From the NCBI GenBank assembly GCA_951804985.1, contig OX638130.1, forward strand, positions 32,310,554 to 32,374,553: 64,000 nucleotides of DNA, written 5' to 3'. The stretch comes from Dryomyza anilis (taxonomy: Eukaryota; Arthropoda; Insecta; Diptera; Dryomyzidae). Below, one piece after another: positions 50,298 through 59,876 of the stretch. Each line of letters starts with the position of its first letter. The stretch's first letter is position 1. The translations under genes and the position numbers were made by a program. The notes under the pieces are model-generated. The model was not told where the DNA came from. It saw only the letters and a program-made list of their open reading frames with translations, and did no database searches.

Positions 50298-51674
50298 AAG
50301 ACAAGTTGCGACATCAGGCCAACGAAGATAGGAATTGTGAATCAGACGCCGTGTGTGGCAGTGGATACGTTCGCTATCAATGGTAGGAAAATGGCAGACA
50401 ATTTGTGTTCACTAATTGTATTAACGTTGAACGTCTTTGGCATAATAGCATTAACAGCAAAAATTAATTTTTATGATTGCATAATGAATAGGATATGTAT
50501 AGAGGAAAATAAGAGGAAATTAAATGATCTGATAACTTCAGGAATTGATAGCATAAATAAATATATGAGTAAATATATTGAAAATATTAAGGAATTAAAA
50601 TTAAGTTTATATTCAAAATCAAAGAAAAATCGCATTATTTATAGTAGACATGGGGAATTCAGACAGATATCAAAATTAAATAATGTCTTTATAGAAATTC
50701 CTTGTAAGGAAGCGAAAAATGGGAAACTAATATTACTAGTAGATTCTGGTGCAGACTCTAGCTTGGTAAAGTGGAGTTCATTAGATAATAAACTAGAGAG
50801 AAATTTAAAAGACATAAAAGATCTGAGTGGAGCATTTGGGGGACATTTGACCACCGCAGGATCAATTGAAATTCAACATATGGAACATAGAAGGCTCTGT
50901 CTGACGTTACATACAATAATGCAGGATCAGGGAGTTCCGGCAGACGGTATACTTGGACGAGATAATCTATGGAACCACGCAATCATCAATGCAGTGGAAA
51001 AGGGATTAACCTTTATAGACAGAAACAAAAATAAAATTGTAACACTACCACTCAGATCACTAGATGAAATAAATAAAATATTATACAGTGAAGAAATAAA
51101 AATAACAGCAAGATCTAAAGGTATCGCCAGATTACCACTACGAACCAAGATCCCCGTAGTAATAATTCAAAAACAAGAAATTTCGCCAGGAGTTTATATC
51201 GGAGAAACCATATCAAATGTGAGAAAAAATAGTGTTTACGTTTCAGTGTTAAACTCAACAGAAAAGGATATAATATTGAATAAGAACATACAGCTCAAAT
51301 TTTCAAATTATAACAAATTTATGGAACCAGTGAGTGGCACAATGAATAGCGTACAAAGCATAAACATACGACACAGAATATGCAAACTATTTGACTCATT
51401 AAAATTGGATCCAAATGCAAATGTTGAAGAGAAGGCATCCATAGAAAAAATATGTGCGTCATACCATGATGTATTTCTGTTAGAGGGGGATGAGCTATCG
51501 TATACACCTATTTTAAAACATGAAATCCCCACAATAGACGGCCAACCTCCGATAAACCGAAAACAATATAAATTACCACATATTCTTAGAGAAGAAATCA
51601 ACAAACAGGTGCAGAAGTTATTAGACGACGATATTATATCACCAAGTCGCCTTGGAATTCACCACTATTGTTGA
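50259..51674 (+). pseudogene. Gypsy B Pol, first part: protease and RT entry
   Basis: The frame entered by -1 frameshifting runs 472 codons. A hydrophobic segment (C-S-L-I-V-L-T-L-N-V-F-G-I-I-A-L) lies at about 50403-50456. The protease site is L-L-V-D-S-G-A-D-S-S-L near 50733-50768, and I-L-G-R-D-N-L near 50950 ends its core. V-S-V-L-N-S-T follows near 51243 and a P-I-N-R-K-Q-Y-K-L-P RT entry motif near 51550. A one-base loss near 51646 throws the frame off within the conserved S-P-W motif, so RT is in another frame. Start and length are typical for a Gypsy Pol with its own protease. Confidence 0.85.
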
Positions 51675-52258
51675 TACCTAAAAAGAGTGGCAAGGACGGA
51701 CAGAAAAAATGGAGACTGGTAATAGATTTCAGAAAATTGAACGAAGCAACGATTAAACAAGTATTTCCAATACCTCGTATTGATGAAATTTTGGATCAAT
51801 TAGGTCACAGTAGGTATTTTTTAACATTAGATCTTGCAAGTGGTTATCACCAAGTGCTAGTAGATGAACGCCACAGAGAAAAAACAGCGTTCAGCACGGG
51901 CTTGGGACATTTTGAATTTAATAGGATACCATTTGGATTGACGGGGGCACCTGCTACGTTTCAAAGAATAATGAACCACATTTTAACAGGATTGCAGGGA
52001 CTTGATTGTTTCGTATATCTGGACGATATAGTTGTGTATGGAAAAAACATAATGGAGCACGAAATTAGACTTTGTAAGGTGTTAGAAAAATTGAGGGAAA
52101 ATAATTTGAAATTAAATACGGAAAAATGCAATTTTTTAAGGCGTGAAGTAGTATATTTAGGGCACAAATGCACGGAGTCAGGCGCAATGCCAGATCCCGA
52201 TAAAATAGAATGTGTAAAAAATTTTCCGGTATCCAGGACCAAGAAACAGCCTTCTTAG
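51646..52258 (+). pseudogene. Gypsy B reverse transcriptase
   Basis: All RT blocks are present in one frame: L-V-I-D-F-R-K-L-N near 51718, L-D-L-A-S-G-Y-H-Q near 51828, F-G-L-T-G-A-P-A-T-F near 51930, and F-V-Y-L-D-D-I-V-V-Y-G near 52009-52040, with the catalytic aspartates intact. The frame ends at 52258 because of a one-base shift near 52240; the connection domain (F-L-G-L-V-N-Y-Y-R-K-F) continues in a third frame at 52250. Apart from these indels the domain looks young. Confidence 0.92.
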
Positions 52259-52475
52259 GTTTAGTAAATTATTACAGAAAATTCGTTAAGATTATGGCAA
52301 GGTTAACATTACCGATTAATAAACTGTTGCGGAAGGATGCCATTTTTGTATGGACAGACAAGTGCCAGGATTCATTTATAAAACTTAAAGAAGCAATTAT
52401 TTCACCTAATGTTCTAGCATACCCAGATTTTTCAAAACCATTTGTATTGACAACAGTGGAGAAGCTATAGGAGCA
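52241..52475 (+). pseudogene. Gypsy B RT connection region
   Basis: F-L-G-L-V-N-Y-Y-R-K-F-V and L-L-R-K-D-A-I-F-V-W-T join RT to RNase H. The frame ends TAG at 52468-52470, at the position where the first RNase H aspartate motif should be encoded, so a small deletion has removed that site and shifted the frame. The same lesion is present in the duplicate at 54962-55372. Confidence 0.85.
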
Positions 52476-53549
52476 GTGCTGTCACAGGGCGAGCCAGGTT
52501 CTGATCGACCAATCGCATTTGCAAGTAGAGCTCTGAATGACGCAGAAACAAGGTACTCAACAATTGAACGAGAATTTTTTTCAATAGTATGGGCCACAAA
52601 AAATTATAGAGCGTATTTGTTGGGGCGTCCATTCACGGTTTATACGGATCATCAACCACTGCGTAGCATAACGAATTTAAAGGATCAAACGTCAAGGCTA
52701 GCCAGGTTCAGGCACAAATTATCAGAATATGAGTTCGAAATAATTTATAAACCTGGCAAAAAGAATTTAAATGCTGACGCATTAAGTAGGATTCCACAAT
52801 TAGAAACAGAAATTGCGGCAGTTCAAACCCGTTCTAAAAATACACCAAAGGCAATAGATCCACAACCGGACGTCAGTAAGCCAGTCTTGGACGACACAGT
52901 AACGGATATGGATGGTGAAACAATCTCGAGTCAAGTATTAACCGATCCTGAAGAAATTAAAACAGTACTTAGAGACTTTCACGACTCGCCGTTAGGGGGT
53001 CATCAGGGCACACTGAAAACATATTTTCGAATAAGAAAGCAATATAGGTGGAAGGGTATGCAAAAACAAATTAAAGAGTATGTAAAAAATTGCCCTAAAT
53101 GTCAAGTTAACAAAAGTTCTAAGCTAACAAAAATGCCAATGGTCTTGACAGATACACCAACGCGCCCATTTGATAAAGTTTATATGGACTTAGTAGGAAT
53201 TTTACCCGAGACAGTATCTGGCAATAAATACATTTTAACATTTCAAGACGATTTTTCAAAATATATGTGCTGTGCAGCAATACCAGACGCAGAAGCATGC
53301 ACAGTGGCTAAAGCATTTTATGATGAAATTATAACACGCCACAATATTCCGAAAATTCTAGTAACTGACAATGGCTCTAATTTCGTGTCAAAGTTATTTT
53401 CTGATACATGCACATTATTGGGTATTAATAAAATGCACATTACACCCAATCACCCACAGGCCAATGGATCATTAGAACGTAGTCACAGACCATTAGCAAT
53501 TGGAACCATCCTGCTAAGGAGGATGGTTCCAATTGGGATCAATGGTTAA
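52456..53549 (+). pseudogene. Gypsy B RNase H and integrase
   Basis: RNase H continues with S-G-E-A-I-G-A-V-L-S-Q, Y-S-T-I-E-R-E-F-F-S-I-V-W, V-Y-T-D-H-Q-P-L and D-A-L-S-R-I (52456-52795). Integrase follows with an H-H-C-C finger (H-D-S-P-L-G-G-H near 52980 and C-P-K-C near 53092), M-D-L-V-G near 53187, T-D-N-G-S-N-F near 53368 and the E of S-L-E-R-S-H near 53473, so the DDE triad is encoded. The frame is cut at about 53500 by a short inverted duplication (see 53495-53534). The missing first Asp makes RNase H inactive. Confidence 0.9.
53495..53534. repeat. 16-bp perfect inverted repeat breaking integrase
   Basis: CAATTGGAACCATCCT and AGGATGGTTCCAATTG face each other around a 7-base loop (GCTAAGG). 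The right copy is the native coding sequence (D-G-S-N-W-D-Q-W in a neighbouring frame). The left copy looks like an inverted copy of it that replaced native codons, the signature of a short template switch. Confidence 0.9.
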
Positions 53550-53735
53550 ATTCGGCAATGCATGCCCATAATAATACGATGCATGTGTCAACTGGGCAAA
53601 CACCTTTCCGAACACTATATGGTTATGATTCTGATATGCCAACTAATTTGAAACGTAAAGTTTCACCGCTATATAATGCCGATGATTATAACAAAATATT
53701 AAAATATCAAATACAGCTGAGCGCAGATAACTAGC
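53520..53735 (+). pseudogene. Gypsy B integrase, C-terminal part
   Basis: In a shifted frame D-G-S-N-W-D-Q-W-L-N-S-A-M-H-A-H-N-N-T-M-H and T-G-Q-T-P-F-R-T-L-Y-G-Y continue the integrase catalytic domain (Y-N-x-x-x-H-x-S-T-x-x-x-P-F pattern). The frame ends at a TAG at 53732. A GPY/F module is not found, so the C-terminus is probably missing. Confidence 0.75.
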
Positions 53736-54719
53736 ATAGAAATTATGAATTGTAAAATGAATTATGAAATTATGGTTGAATTATTAATTTTAAATTAAAA
53801 TATAATGAGAAGTAGATTTTGATGAATTGAATTTTGAATTATTAATGTTAATTGCTGACGAGCAAATAAATGACGAGTAAACAAATGCTCCAAATGATAT
53901 ATGAGAAAAATGATTGAATTAAAAACTAGAAATAATATGAAAAATTTTTTTTTTTGAAAATTAGGTTTTTAGAGCTAGTATATGCTCTAAAAGAAACTAT
54001 TATGATTAGAGAAATATTATAAAAATTATGAGAAAATGCATACAACAGTTGCAAAATGCATACAAGACTTTTTAGAGTTAGCAAATGATCAAATTATCAT
54101 ATTAATTTTATTAAAGCAGCTAAATATTACTTCGGGTAATTTACTAGCCTGTACAATAAATTATGAGTTTATGTTTTCGATGTACTCTTCGAAAAGAGTC
54201 GACATCCGTAAGACTTTATGCTAGTCTTAAGCTATTAATTAATTAATTTATAAATAAAACAACGAATTGATTAAATTGTGAAGTAAAAACACAACAATAC
54301 ACGCACTACCTGCATTTTAAATATCAATCCAACAGCGGCCAAGAAATTGCGTTGAACGAAGCAAGAGTATGCTATGAGCGAGGTAATAATGTTTACAGCG
54401 GAATGCAAATTTTTGGCAACGAAATCGCAACCTATGCAATGAAATGTATTAATTAAGAAAATATAAAGTAATACAATTTAACCAAGTTGTTAAAATTTTA
54501 AAATTTTGAGAAAATTAATTACCTCTATTAAAGTAATTAACGCAATAAATTAGATAGTATAGATATAAGATATCAACCAGATATCAACCATTGCCTAGAA
54601 GCAAATCACTAATACTAGCCTACGAATACTGGTCTGCAACTTGATCAATTGCATACTCGTATTAGTAATAGTATTAGGTAAACTATAACGGAGACTTAAA
54701 ATGATCACTTAGGTTCCGT
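53736..54719. other. AT-rich region after Gypsy B integrase
   Basis: AATTATGAA/AATTGAATT words dominate. AGATATCAACC is repeated in tandem at about 54569-54590. CTAATACTA (54610) and TAGTATTAG (54668) could pair. No env frame, LTR or other gene is recognisable, although the 3' LTR of Gypsy B should be here. Confidence 0.4.
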
Positions 54720-54734
54720 TATGATTTACGAAAA

Positions 54735-54962
54735 GCAAGAAAATGAAAATATTTGAAGATGTTGAAAATCAAAAATAGCTGAAAATAATTGATGATGTTG
54801 AAAATTAAAGATGTTGAAAATCAAATAGCAGAAAATAATTGAAAATCAAAAATAGCTGAAAATAATTGATGATGTTGAAAATTAAAGATGTTGAAAATCA
54901 AATAGCAGAAAATAATTGAAAATCAAAAATAACTGAAAATAATTGATGATGTTGAAAATTAA
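54735..54962. repeat. 77-bp tandem repeat
   Basis: Units starting CAAAAATAGCTGAAAATAATTG recur at 77-base spacing (about 54770, 54847, 54924), with the internal words GATGATGTTGAAAATTAAAG and CAAATAGCAG. The last unit runs directly into the duplicated pol piece at 54962. Confidence 0.9.
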
Positions 54963-55372
54963 AGAAACAGCCTTCTTAGGTTTAGTAAATTATTACAGAA
55001 AATTCGTTAAGATTATGGCAAGGTTAACATTACCGATTAATAAACTGTTGCGGAAGGATGCCATTTTTGTATGGACAGACAAGTGCCAGGATTCATTTAT
55101 AAAACTTAAAGAAGCAATTATTTCACCTAATGTTCTAGCATACCCAGATTTTTCAAAACCATTTGTATTGACAACAGTGGAGAAGCTATAGGAGCAGTGC
55201 TGTCACAGGGCGAGCCAGGTTCTGATCGACCAATCGCATTTGCAAGTAGAGCTCTGAATGACGCAGAAACAAGGTACTCAACAATTGAACGAGAATTTTT
55301 TTCAATTGTATGGGCCACAAAAAATTATAGAGCGTATTTGTTGGGGCGTCCATTCACGGTTTATACGGATCA
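54962..55372 (+). pseudogene. Near-perfect second copy of a Gypsy B pol piece (411 bp)
   Basis: Bases 54962-55372 repeat 52241-52651 with a single difference (T at 55308 versus A at 52587 region, in TCAAT(A/T)GTATGGG). The connection and first RNase H part are included, with the same frame break after F-V-L-T-T. The left junction is AAGAAACAGC at the end of the 77-bp repeat; the right junction is at GGATCA. The identity implies a very recent duplication, or an assembly duplication. Confidence 0.95.
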
Positions 55373-55613
55373 AACGTTTCGCTCTTTGAATCAAACGTTT
55401 GTTAAAAATTTTTGTTTTGCCAACTATTTTTCATAAACAAAAATTTACTTTGTCGTATGATTTGTATGCTGGCAACAAAAAAACTCTCGAAACGAGTGTA
55501 CTCAACGTTTCGTTTGATACATGAATCAAAAATTGCAGTCACACGATATTCAACCGATATTCAAGCGAATTGTAGCCGATATCGTTGTCACCGGGAAATA
55601 CATGACCGACACG
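55373..55613. other. AT-rich stretch with AAACGTTT/CGAAACG words
   Basis: The words CAAACGTTTCG, CAAACGTTTG and CAACGTTTCGTTTG recur in both orientations between 55370 and 55520. No gene seen. Confidence 0.35.
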
Positions 55614-55686
55614 TAAATCAATAGTTCTTACAATTAAGGTACGTCAACGTCTTCTTGTTGCTGTTACTAAATTTCGATTTTTTTGT
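55614..55686 (-). repeat. Penelope pseudo-LTR fragment, left
   Basis: TAAATCAATAGTTCTTACAATTAAGG through TACTAAATTTCGATTTTTTTGT recurs at 61669-61752; the right copy has 12 extra bases (GTAACGACAATG) and two substitutions. The end of the GIY-YIG frame runs into this repeat. Confidence 0.85.
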
Positions 55687-56402
55687 GCTTTGTTATGGTG
55701 TGTCTGTAGATTTGAGCGCAATTCTCTGTGTCCGTTTTGTAGTTCATTCGTTTGTCCGTGGGAGTTTTGATTATGTGCAGCATCTCTATTGTGTATCGTT
55801 TCTTGTAATGTAATTCTTGTTGTGAAATCTTCTATTTTCGGCGAGTGTCGCATTGTGGTACAGTGGGCTGCTAGCGCTGTTTTTCGGTCACTTGTTCTAT
55901 TCCTTATTTTGTAGTCAGATTTGTGTGCAGAAATTCTTGTCCTTAATTTTAATTTTGTTGTTCCAACATATACTTTATTGCATATGTTGGATCCGTCTCC
56001 GATGCATGGTGTTTGATAGATAACGTTTGATTTCTCCATTTTGTCCAGTTTGGTTTTTGTCTTTGTGAATAGTTTTTTTAATGTGTTGTCAGTTTTTAGT
56101 GCAATATTAATTTTGTCCTTGTCGTATATATCAGAGAATATAATGCGTTCGGAAAGACCCGGTATAAATACCATATATTTGTAAATCTTTGCGGGTTTGT
56201 CCTGTTTTTCGTCATGAAGCTTGTTGGTTGCGTTTTTTATGAGATCCATTGTCGTTTTGTATTTAAAGTCATTTTTATGGAGAATTTTTCTGATGTTTTT
56301 CTTGTGGAATTGTTCGTCACTTATTTTTAATACTCTTCTTATAAAGTTATACGCTGTGTTCATTATTATGTGTTTTGGGTGATTAGAGTGCATATTTATT
56401 CT
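55644..56402 (-). pseudogene. Penelope GIY-YIG endonuclease
   Basis: The minus-strand frame (56393-55644) has I-Y-Q-T-P-C, then C-N-K-V-Y-V-G-T-T-K-L-K-L-R-T-R-I-x-A-H-K-S-D, the Penelope form of the GIY-YIG nuclease with its Cys-rich insert and the catalytic Arg. A-L-A-A-H-C follows. After about 55850 the conserved C-terminal block (E-M-L-H-I-I-K-T-P and N-Y-K-T-D-T-E-N-C) is in another frame, so there is one indel. The enzyme would nick the target for priming. Confidence 0.85.
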
Positions 56403-56519
56403 TTCTGAGGCTGTCGGCTTTTGGAAGCAGTCAAGTTTAATAGTGTTGTCAATTCTGATTAATGAAGAGTCTAAATATGGTAATTTTCCATCTTTTTCAA
56501 TTTCGTGGGTGAACTGAAT

Positions 56520-57280
56520 TTATTTGTGAAACGTGTTTAGTGTTTCTAAGGTGTCATTTATTGCGTCTTTCTTAATAATACAGAATAAGTCGTCAACATA
56601 CTTGGTTAGTAGCCTAGCTATTTTTTCTAAATTTTCCATTGTCGAGTCTAGAAGTTCTTCCATTACAATGTCAGCGATAACGGGTGATGCTGATGAACCC
56701 ATTGACATTCCTTTCATTTGCTCATAGATCCTCTCCTATACCTATTTTCTTTTATACAAAACGTCAATATGTCTTTTGGTATGTCAGTATATGTTGAGAT
56801 CTTGTTCCATTTTTTTTTAATGATTGCTATGGCTAAGTTTACAGGTACGCTCGGAAATAGTGAAATTACGTCAAATGATATCAGTGTTTCGTCGTCAAAT
56901 ATATGTGTATTGTTAACCCTTGACTTAAATTCAACTGCGTACTAAACATTATATTTGGATTCTTTAGTCAAGTTTTTTAATATATTTGTTATGAATTTAC
57001 TTAGTCCGAAAGATGGTGAGTTTATAGAGGAACATATTGGTCGTAATGGTGTTCCTTCTTTGTGTATTTTGGGAAGTCTGTAAATCCTTGGTGCTGTAGC
57101 AGTGCTCGTCAATAGATGATATTTTTCTTTGAGTAAAATGATATTAAGTCCAAAAAAAAATTGTTCTACTAGTAAACTGTTTGTTGATTGTAGTTTTGTG
57201 ATGGGGTCGTTCTTTAATCGTTTGTAAGTACACATGTCCTGTAAAATTTCTTTCATTTTTGTATCATATTCCGTTTTATA
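56520..57280 (-). pseudogene. Penelope reverse transcriptase, main part
   Basis: Minus-strand motifs in order: R-L-P-K-I-H-K-E-G-T-P-L-R-P-I near 57075-57030, S-F-D-V-I-S-L-F-P-S-V near 56890-56855, G-M-S-M-G-S-S-A-S-P-V-I-A-D near 56715-56672 and K-Y-V-D-D-L-F near 56607-56585. These fit the RT of Penelope-like elements. A stop near 56942 and a shift near 56720-56760 break it. The 5' (N-terminal) part was separated by the RTE insertion at 57281. Confidence 0.88.
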
Positions 57281-57330
57281 GGGGACTATGGGGGCGATTA
57301 TCACAAGGCAACGTGTCTGAGTGCTTCAAC

Positions 57331-57501
57331 ATGGCGAAGCCAGCGCAATCCTTGTCGGTGTCGTCTCAAGTCAACTCACTGGTCACCAGAATTGACAAAT
57401 TGTCAAATGGTGACACCTCCACTTCGGTGGAGGTGTCACTTCCTCCTCGTGGAAGTCCCTGGAAACGGCGCTCTACACCACCCGGTGTAGAAGTCGGCTA
57501 A
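57331..57501 (+). CDS. Short upstream ORF of the RTE element, 56 residues
   Basis: The first ATG of the element (57331, in context AACATGGCG) opens a frame of 56 codons rich in Ser/Val/Pro ending TAA at 57499. It starts M-A-K-P-A-Q-S-L and has no domain I know. RTE-like LINEs often carry a very short ORF1 just before the large ORF, so this may be functional. It lies wholly inside the ribozyme candidate, and its stop overlaps J4/2. It could equally be a chance frame. Confidence 0.35.
   Translation: MAKPAQSLSVSSQVNSLVTRIDKLSNGDTSTSVEVSLPPRGSPWKRRSTPPGVEVG
57410..57439. repeat. 13-bp hairpin with TTCG tetraloop in the RTE leader
   Basis: GTGACACCTCCAC and GTGGAGGTGTCAC are exact reverse complements around TTCG, closed by a C-G pair: the extra-stable C(UUCG)G loop. 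It would be very stable in RNA. Its last bases (CAC) are also those needed for P3 in the ribozyme model, so the two folds compete. Confidence 0.95.
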
Positions 57502-57575
57502 AGTGAGTGGCGAGCATCTCCCTCAGAGTGAGGGTTCGTGCGTTGGGTTTGGGTCCCACCACGGAAAAAAAACCT

Positions 57576-59876
57576 ATGCGCCCAATGAAAACAAAAAAGA
57601 AGCCTCGGATAACGACCGATTACAACGATGACGACCCACGCAAACGTTTTAAGGACCATGATTTACGGATATGCACCTGGAATGTCCGGACCCTTTATAG
57701 GGAAGGTGCCTCTATCCAGCTGGCAGATGTCCTCGAAAAATATAAGGCTGACATCACCGCTATCCAGGAGATGCGATGGACGGGACAGGGCTGTTCGAAA
57801 CAAGCGTCCTGTGATATCTACTACAGCTGCCATGCGGAGAGACACGAATTTGGATGTGGATTTGTGGTCGGCAAGAGACTCCGCCACCTTGTCTCTAGGT
57901 TCACGCCCGTGGACGAAAGGCTGGCAACAATCCGCATCAAGCCTAAATATTTCCATATCAGCCTAATTTGTGCACACGCTCCGACGAACGAGAAAGATGA
58001 CGAGACAAAAGAGCGCTTCTACGAGCGCCTAGACAACGCATACGAGCGCTGCCCCCGCCACGATATCAAAATCGTGCTAGGCGATTTTAACGCCAAGGTG
58101 GGCAGAGAAGCCATCTATTGTCCAACAATCGGAAAATTTAGCCTCCATGCCAACACTTCCGATAACGGAACGAGGCTAATCGACTTCGCCGCAGCACGAA
58201 ACATGGTAGTTAGTAGCACTAGATTCGAACATTTCGATATCCACAAGGCCACATGGTTGTCGCCCGATCAAAAAACTCGAAATCAAATTGATCACGTTGT
58301 GATTGACGGAAGGCACTCTTCAAGCGTGATGGACGTACGCACTATCCGAGGTGCCAATATGGACTCGGATCATTACCTTGTAGCAGCCAAGGTCCGCACA
58401 CGCTTAAGCGCTGCGAAGAACGTACGGAACCAAACGCAGAGAAAGCTAGACGTCGGAAAGCTGCAATCACAACCGACAACGCAAGCCTTTTCCACTCGAC
58501 TCTCACACCTGCTTAGACAAAGCACTCCTCCTCTCGATGATATAAGCGCGCAGTGGAATCATATCTCCTGCTCTATGCGTACGGCTGCCGAAGAGGTGCT
58601 TGGATTCCAACGCCCCCTGAGGAATCAGTGGTATGACCAAGAGTGTCGCGCGGCCACTGCAGAGAAAGACGCTGCGTACAAATCCACCCTGCAGTCAGTA
58701 GCTACGCGAGCTGCGAAGGAGCGATACAAAGAGAAGAGGAGGGAAGAGAGACGTCTTTTCAGGCGTAAAAAAAGCGAGGCAGAAAGACGTGAGTGTGAGG
58801 AGATTGAGATGCATGGGGACAGGAATGAGGCTCGAAAATTCTTCGAGAAAATAAGACGCCTAGCCGGAGGTTCGAAATCCGGAGCCTCTTCCTGTAAAGA
58901 TGAGAACGGAAATCTAGTGACAGATATCCAGAGCACACTGAAAATATGGAGGGATCACTTCTCTAAACTGCTGACCGGTGATGATGACCTCAATTCCACC
59001 GATAGAGAAGCAAACCCGGCAACCCCAGTACTTGATGACGACGTTGAGATTCCGCCACCCGACCATGACGAGGTCAGAACAGCCATTGCTCGGCTGAAAA
59101 ACAACAAAGCCGCAGGTGCTGATGGCCTGCCTGCTGAATTGTTTAAGACCGGAGGCGAAGAGCTAATAGAGAGCATGCACGAGCTCGTAAGCAGAATATG
59201 GTCGGATGAAAGCATGCCAAGTGACTGGAACCTCAGTGTACTCTGCCCAATCCTTAAGAAAGGGGATCCCACTATCTGCGCCAACTACCGTGGGATCAGC
59301 CTACTCAATATCGCATACAAGGTTCTATCGAGCGTATTATGTGAAAGACTGAAGCCCATCGTCAACAGACTGATTGGACCTTATCAGTGCGGCTTCAGAC
59401 CTGGAAAGTCCACCATAGACCAGATTTTCACATTGCGCCTAATCCAGGAAAAGACCCTAGAAAAACAGATCGACACCTACCACCTATTAGTCGACTATAA
59501 AGCCGCCTTCGACACTCCGATAAGGGAACGATTATACGCCGCAATGTCTGAGTTCGGTATACCTGCGAAACTTATAAGGCTTTGCAGGATGACCCTGAGC
59601 AACACACGTTGCTCAGTGAGAATAGGAAAAGACCTCTCCGAGCCATTTCATACCGAACGAGGTTTCAGACAGGGTGACTCCCTATCGTGCGACTTTTTTA
59701 ACTTATTGATGGAGAAAATAGTTCGAGCTGCCGAACTCCGTCAAAGCGGCACTATCCTCAACAAAGTGTCATGCTGCTCGCATATGCCGACGATATTGAT
59801 ATCATTGGCAGGAGCACACGAGCAGTCAGCGCAGCATTCTCCAGATTGGAGAAAGAGTCGCGTCGAATGGGTCTAG
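57576..59876 (+). pseudogene. RTE ORF: AP endonuclease and RT (first part)
   Basis: The first in-frame ATG is 57576; the open frame extends up to 57507 without ATG. The AP-type endonuclease covers about 57660-58400: T-W-N-V-R-T-L, I-Q-E-M-R-W, C-A-H-A-P-T-N, L-G-D-F-N-A-K-V-G, N-Q-I-D-H-V and S-D-H-Y-L-V. The RT follows with N-N-K-A-A-G-A-D-G-L-P-A-E near 59100, N-Y-R-G-I-S-L-L near 59282, Y-Q-C-G-F-R-P-G near 59383, D-Y-K-A-A-F-D near 59494 and R-G-F-R-Q-G-D-S-L-S near 59660. A one-base indel near 59775 breaks the frame just before the catalytic Y-A-D-D. Endonuclease nicks DNA; RT copies RNA at the nick. Confidence 0.93.

Larger units (their letters stand above)
47779..53735 (+). mobile_element. 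Ty3/Gypsy LTR retrotransposon B, nearly intact gag, lightly damaged pol
   Basis: A putative 5' LTR, a primer-binding-site-like sequence, a long gag and a pol with protease, RT, RNase H and integrase follow in Ty3/Gypsy order. Pol is reached from gag by a -1 frameshift. There are only a few small lesions, all in pol. The region after integrase (53735-54960) shows neither env nor a recognisable 3' LTR, so the 3' end is lost or rearranged. This is clearly a different family from Gypsy A and C. Confidence 0.9.
57281..57508 (+). ncRNA. Candidate HDV-like self-cleaving ribozyme at the RTE 5' end
   Basis: The element starts exactly with GGGGACT (57281-57287), which can pair with AGTCCCT (57454-57460): a 7-bp P1 with the G-U wobble at base 1 expected for HDV-like ribozymes. 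Before the 3' strand lie CAC-TTCCTCCTC-GTG (P3 and a pyrimidine-rich L3 with CC); after it GG (P1.1), AAAC, a P4 hairpin CTACACC-ACCC-GGTGTAG (57472-57489), then GGCTAA (J4/2 with the candidate catalytic C at 57498) and AGTGAGT (57502-57508), able to pair with ACTCACT (57374-57380) as P2. HDV-like ribozymes are known at the 5' ends of insect R2, RTE and other LINEs. The gap between P2 and P3 (about 56 bases) is longer than usual and makes the fold uncertain. Confidence 0.4.

Noticed and set aside
53736..54719. Envelope gene or 3' LTR of Gypsy B
   Set aside because: No frame longer than about 60 codons and no match to the putative 5' LTR was found.
58625..59284. Minus-strand frames of about 105 codons inside the RTE ORF
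   Set aside because: They are antisense of a clear endonuclease/RT gene and are Ser/Leu-rich, as expected for such shadows.
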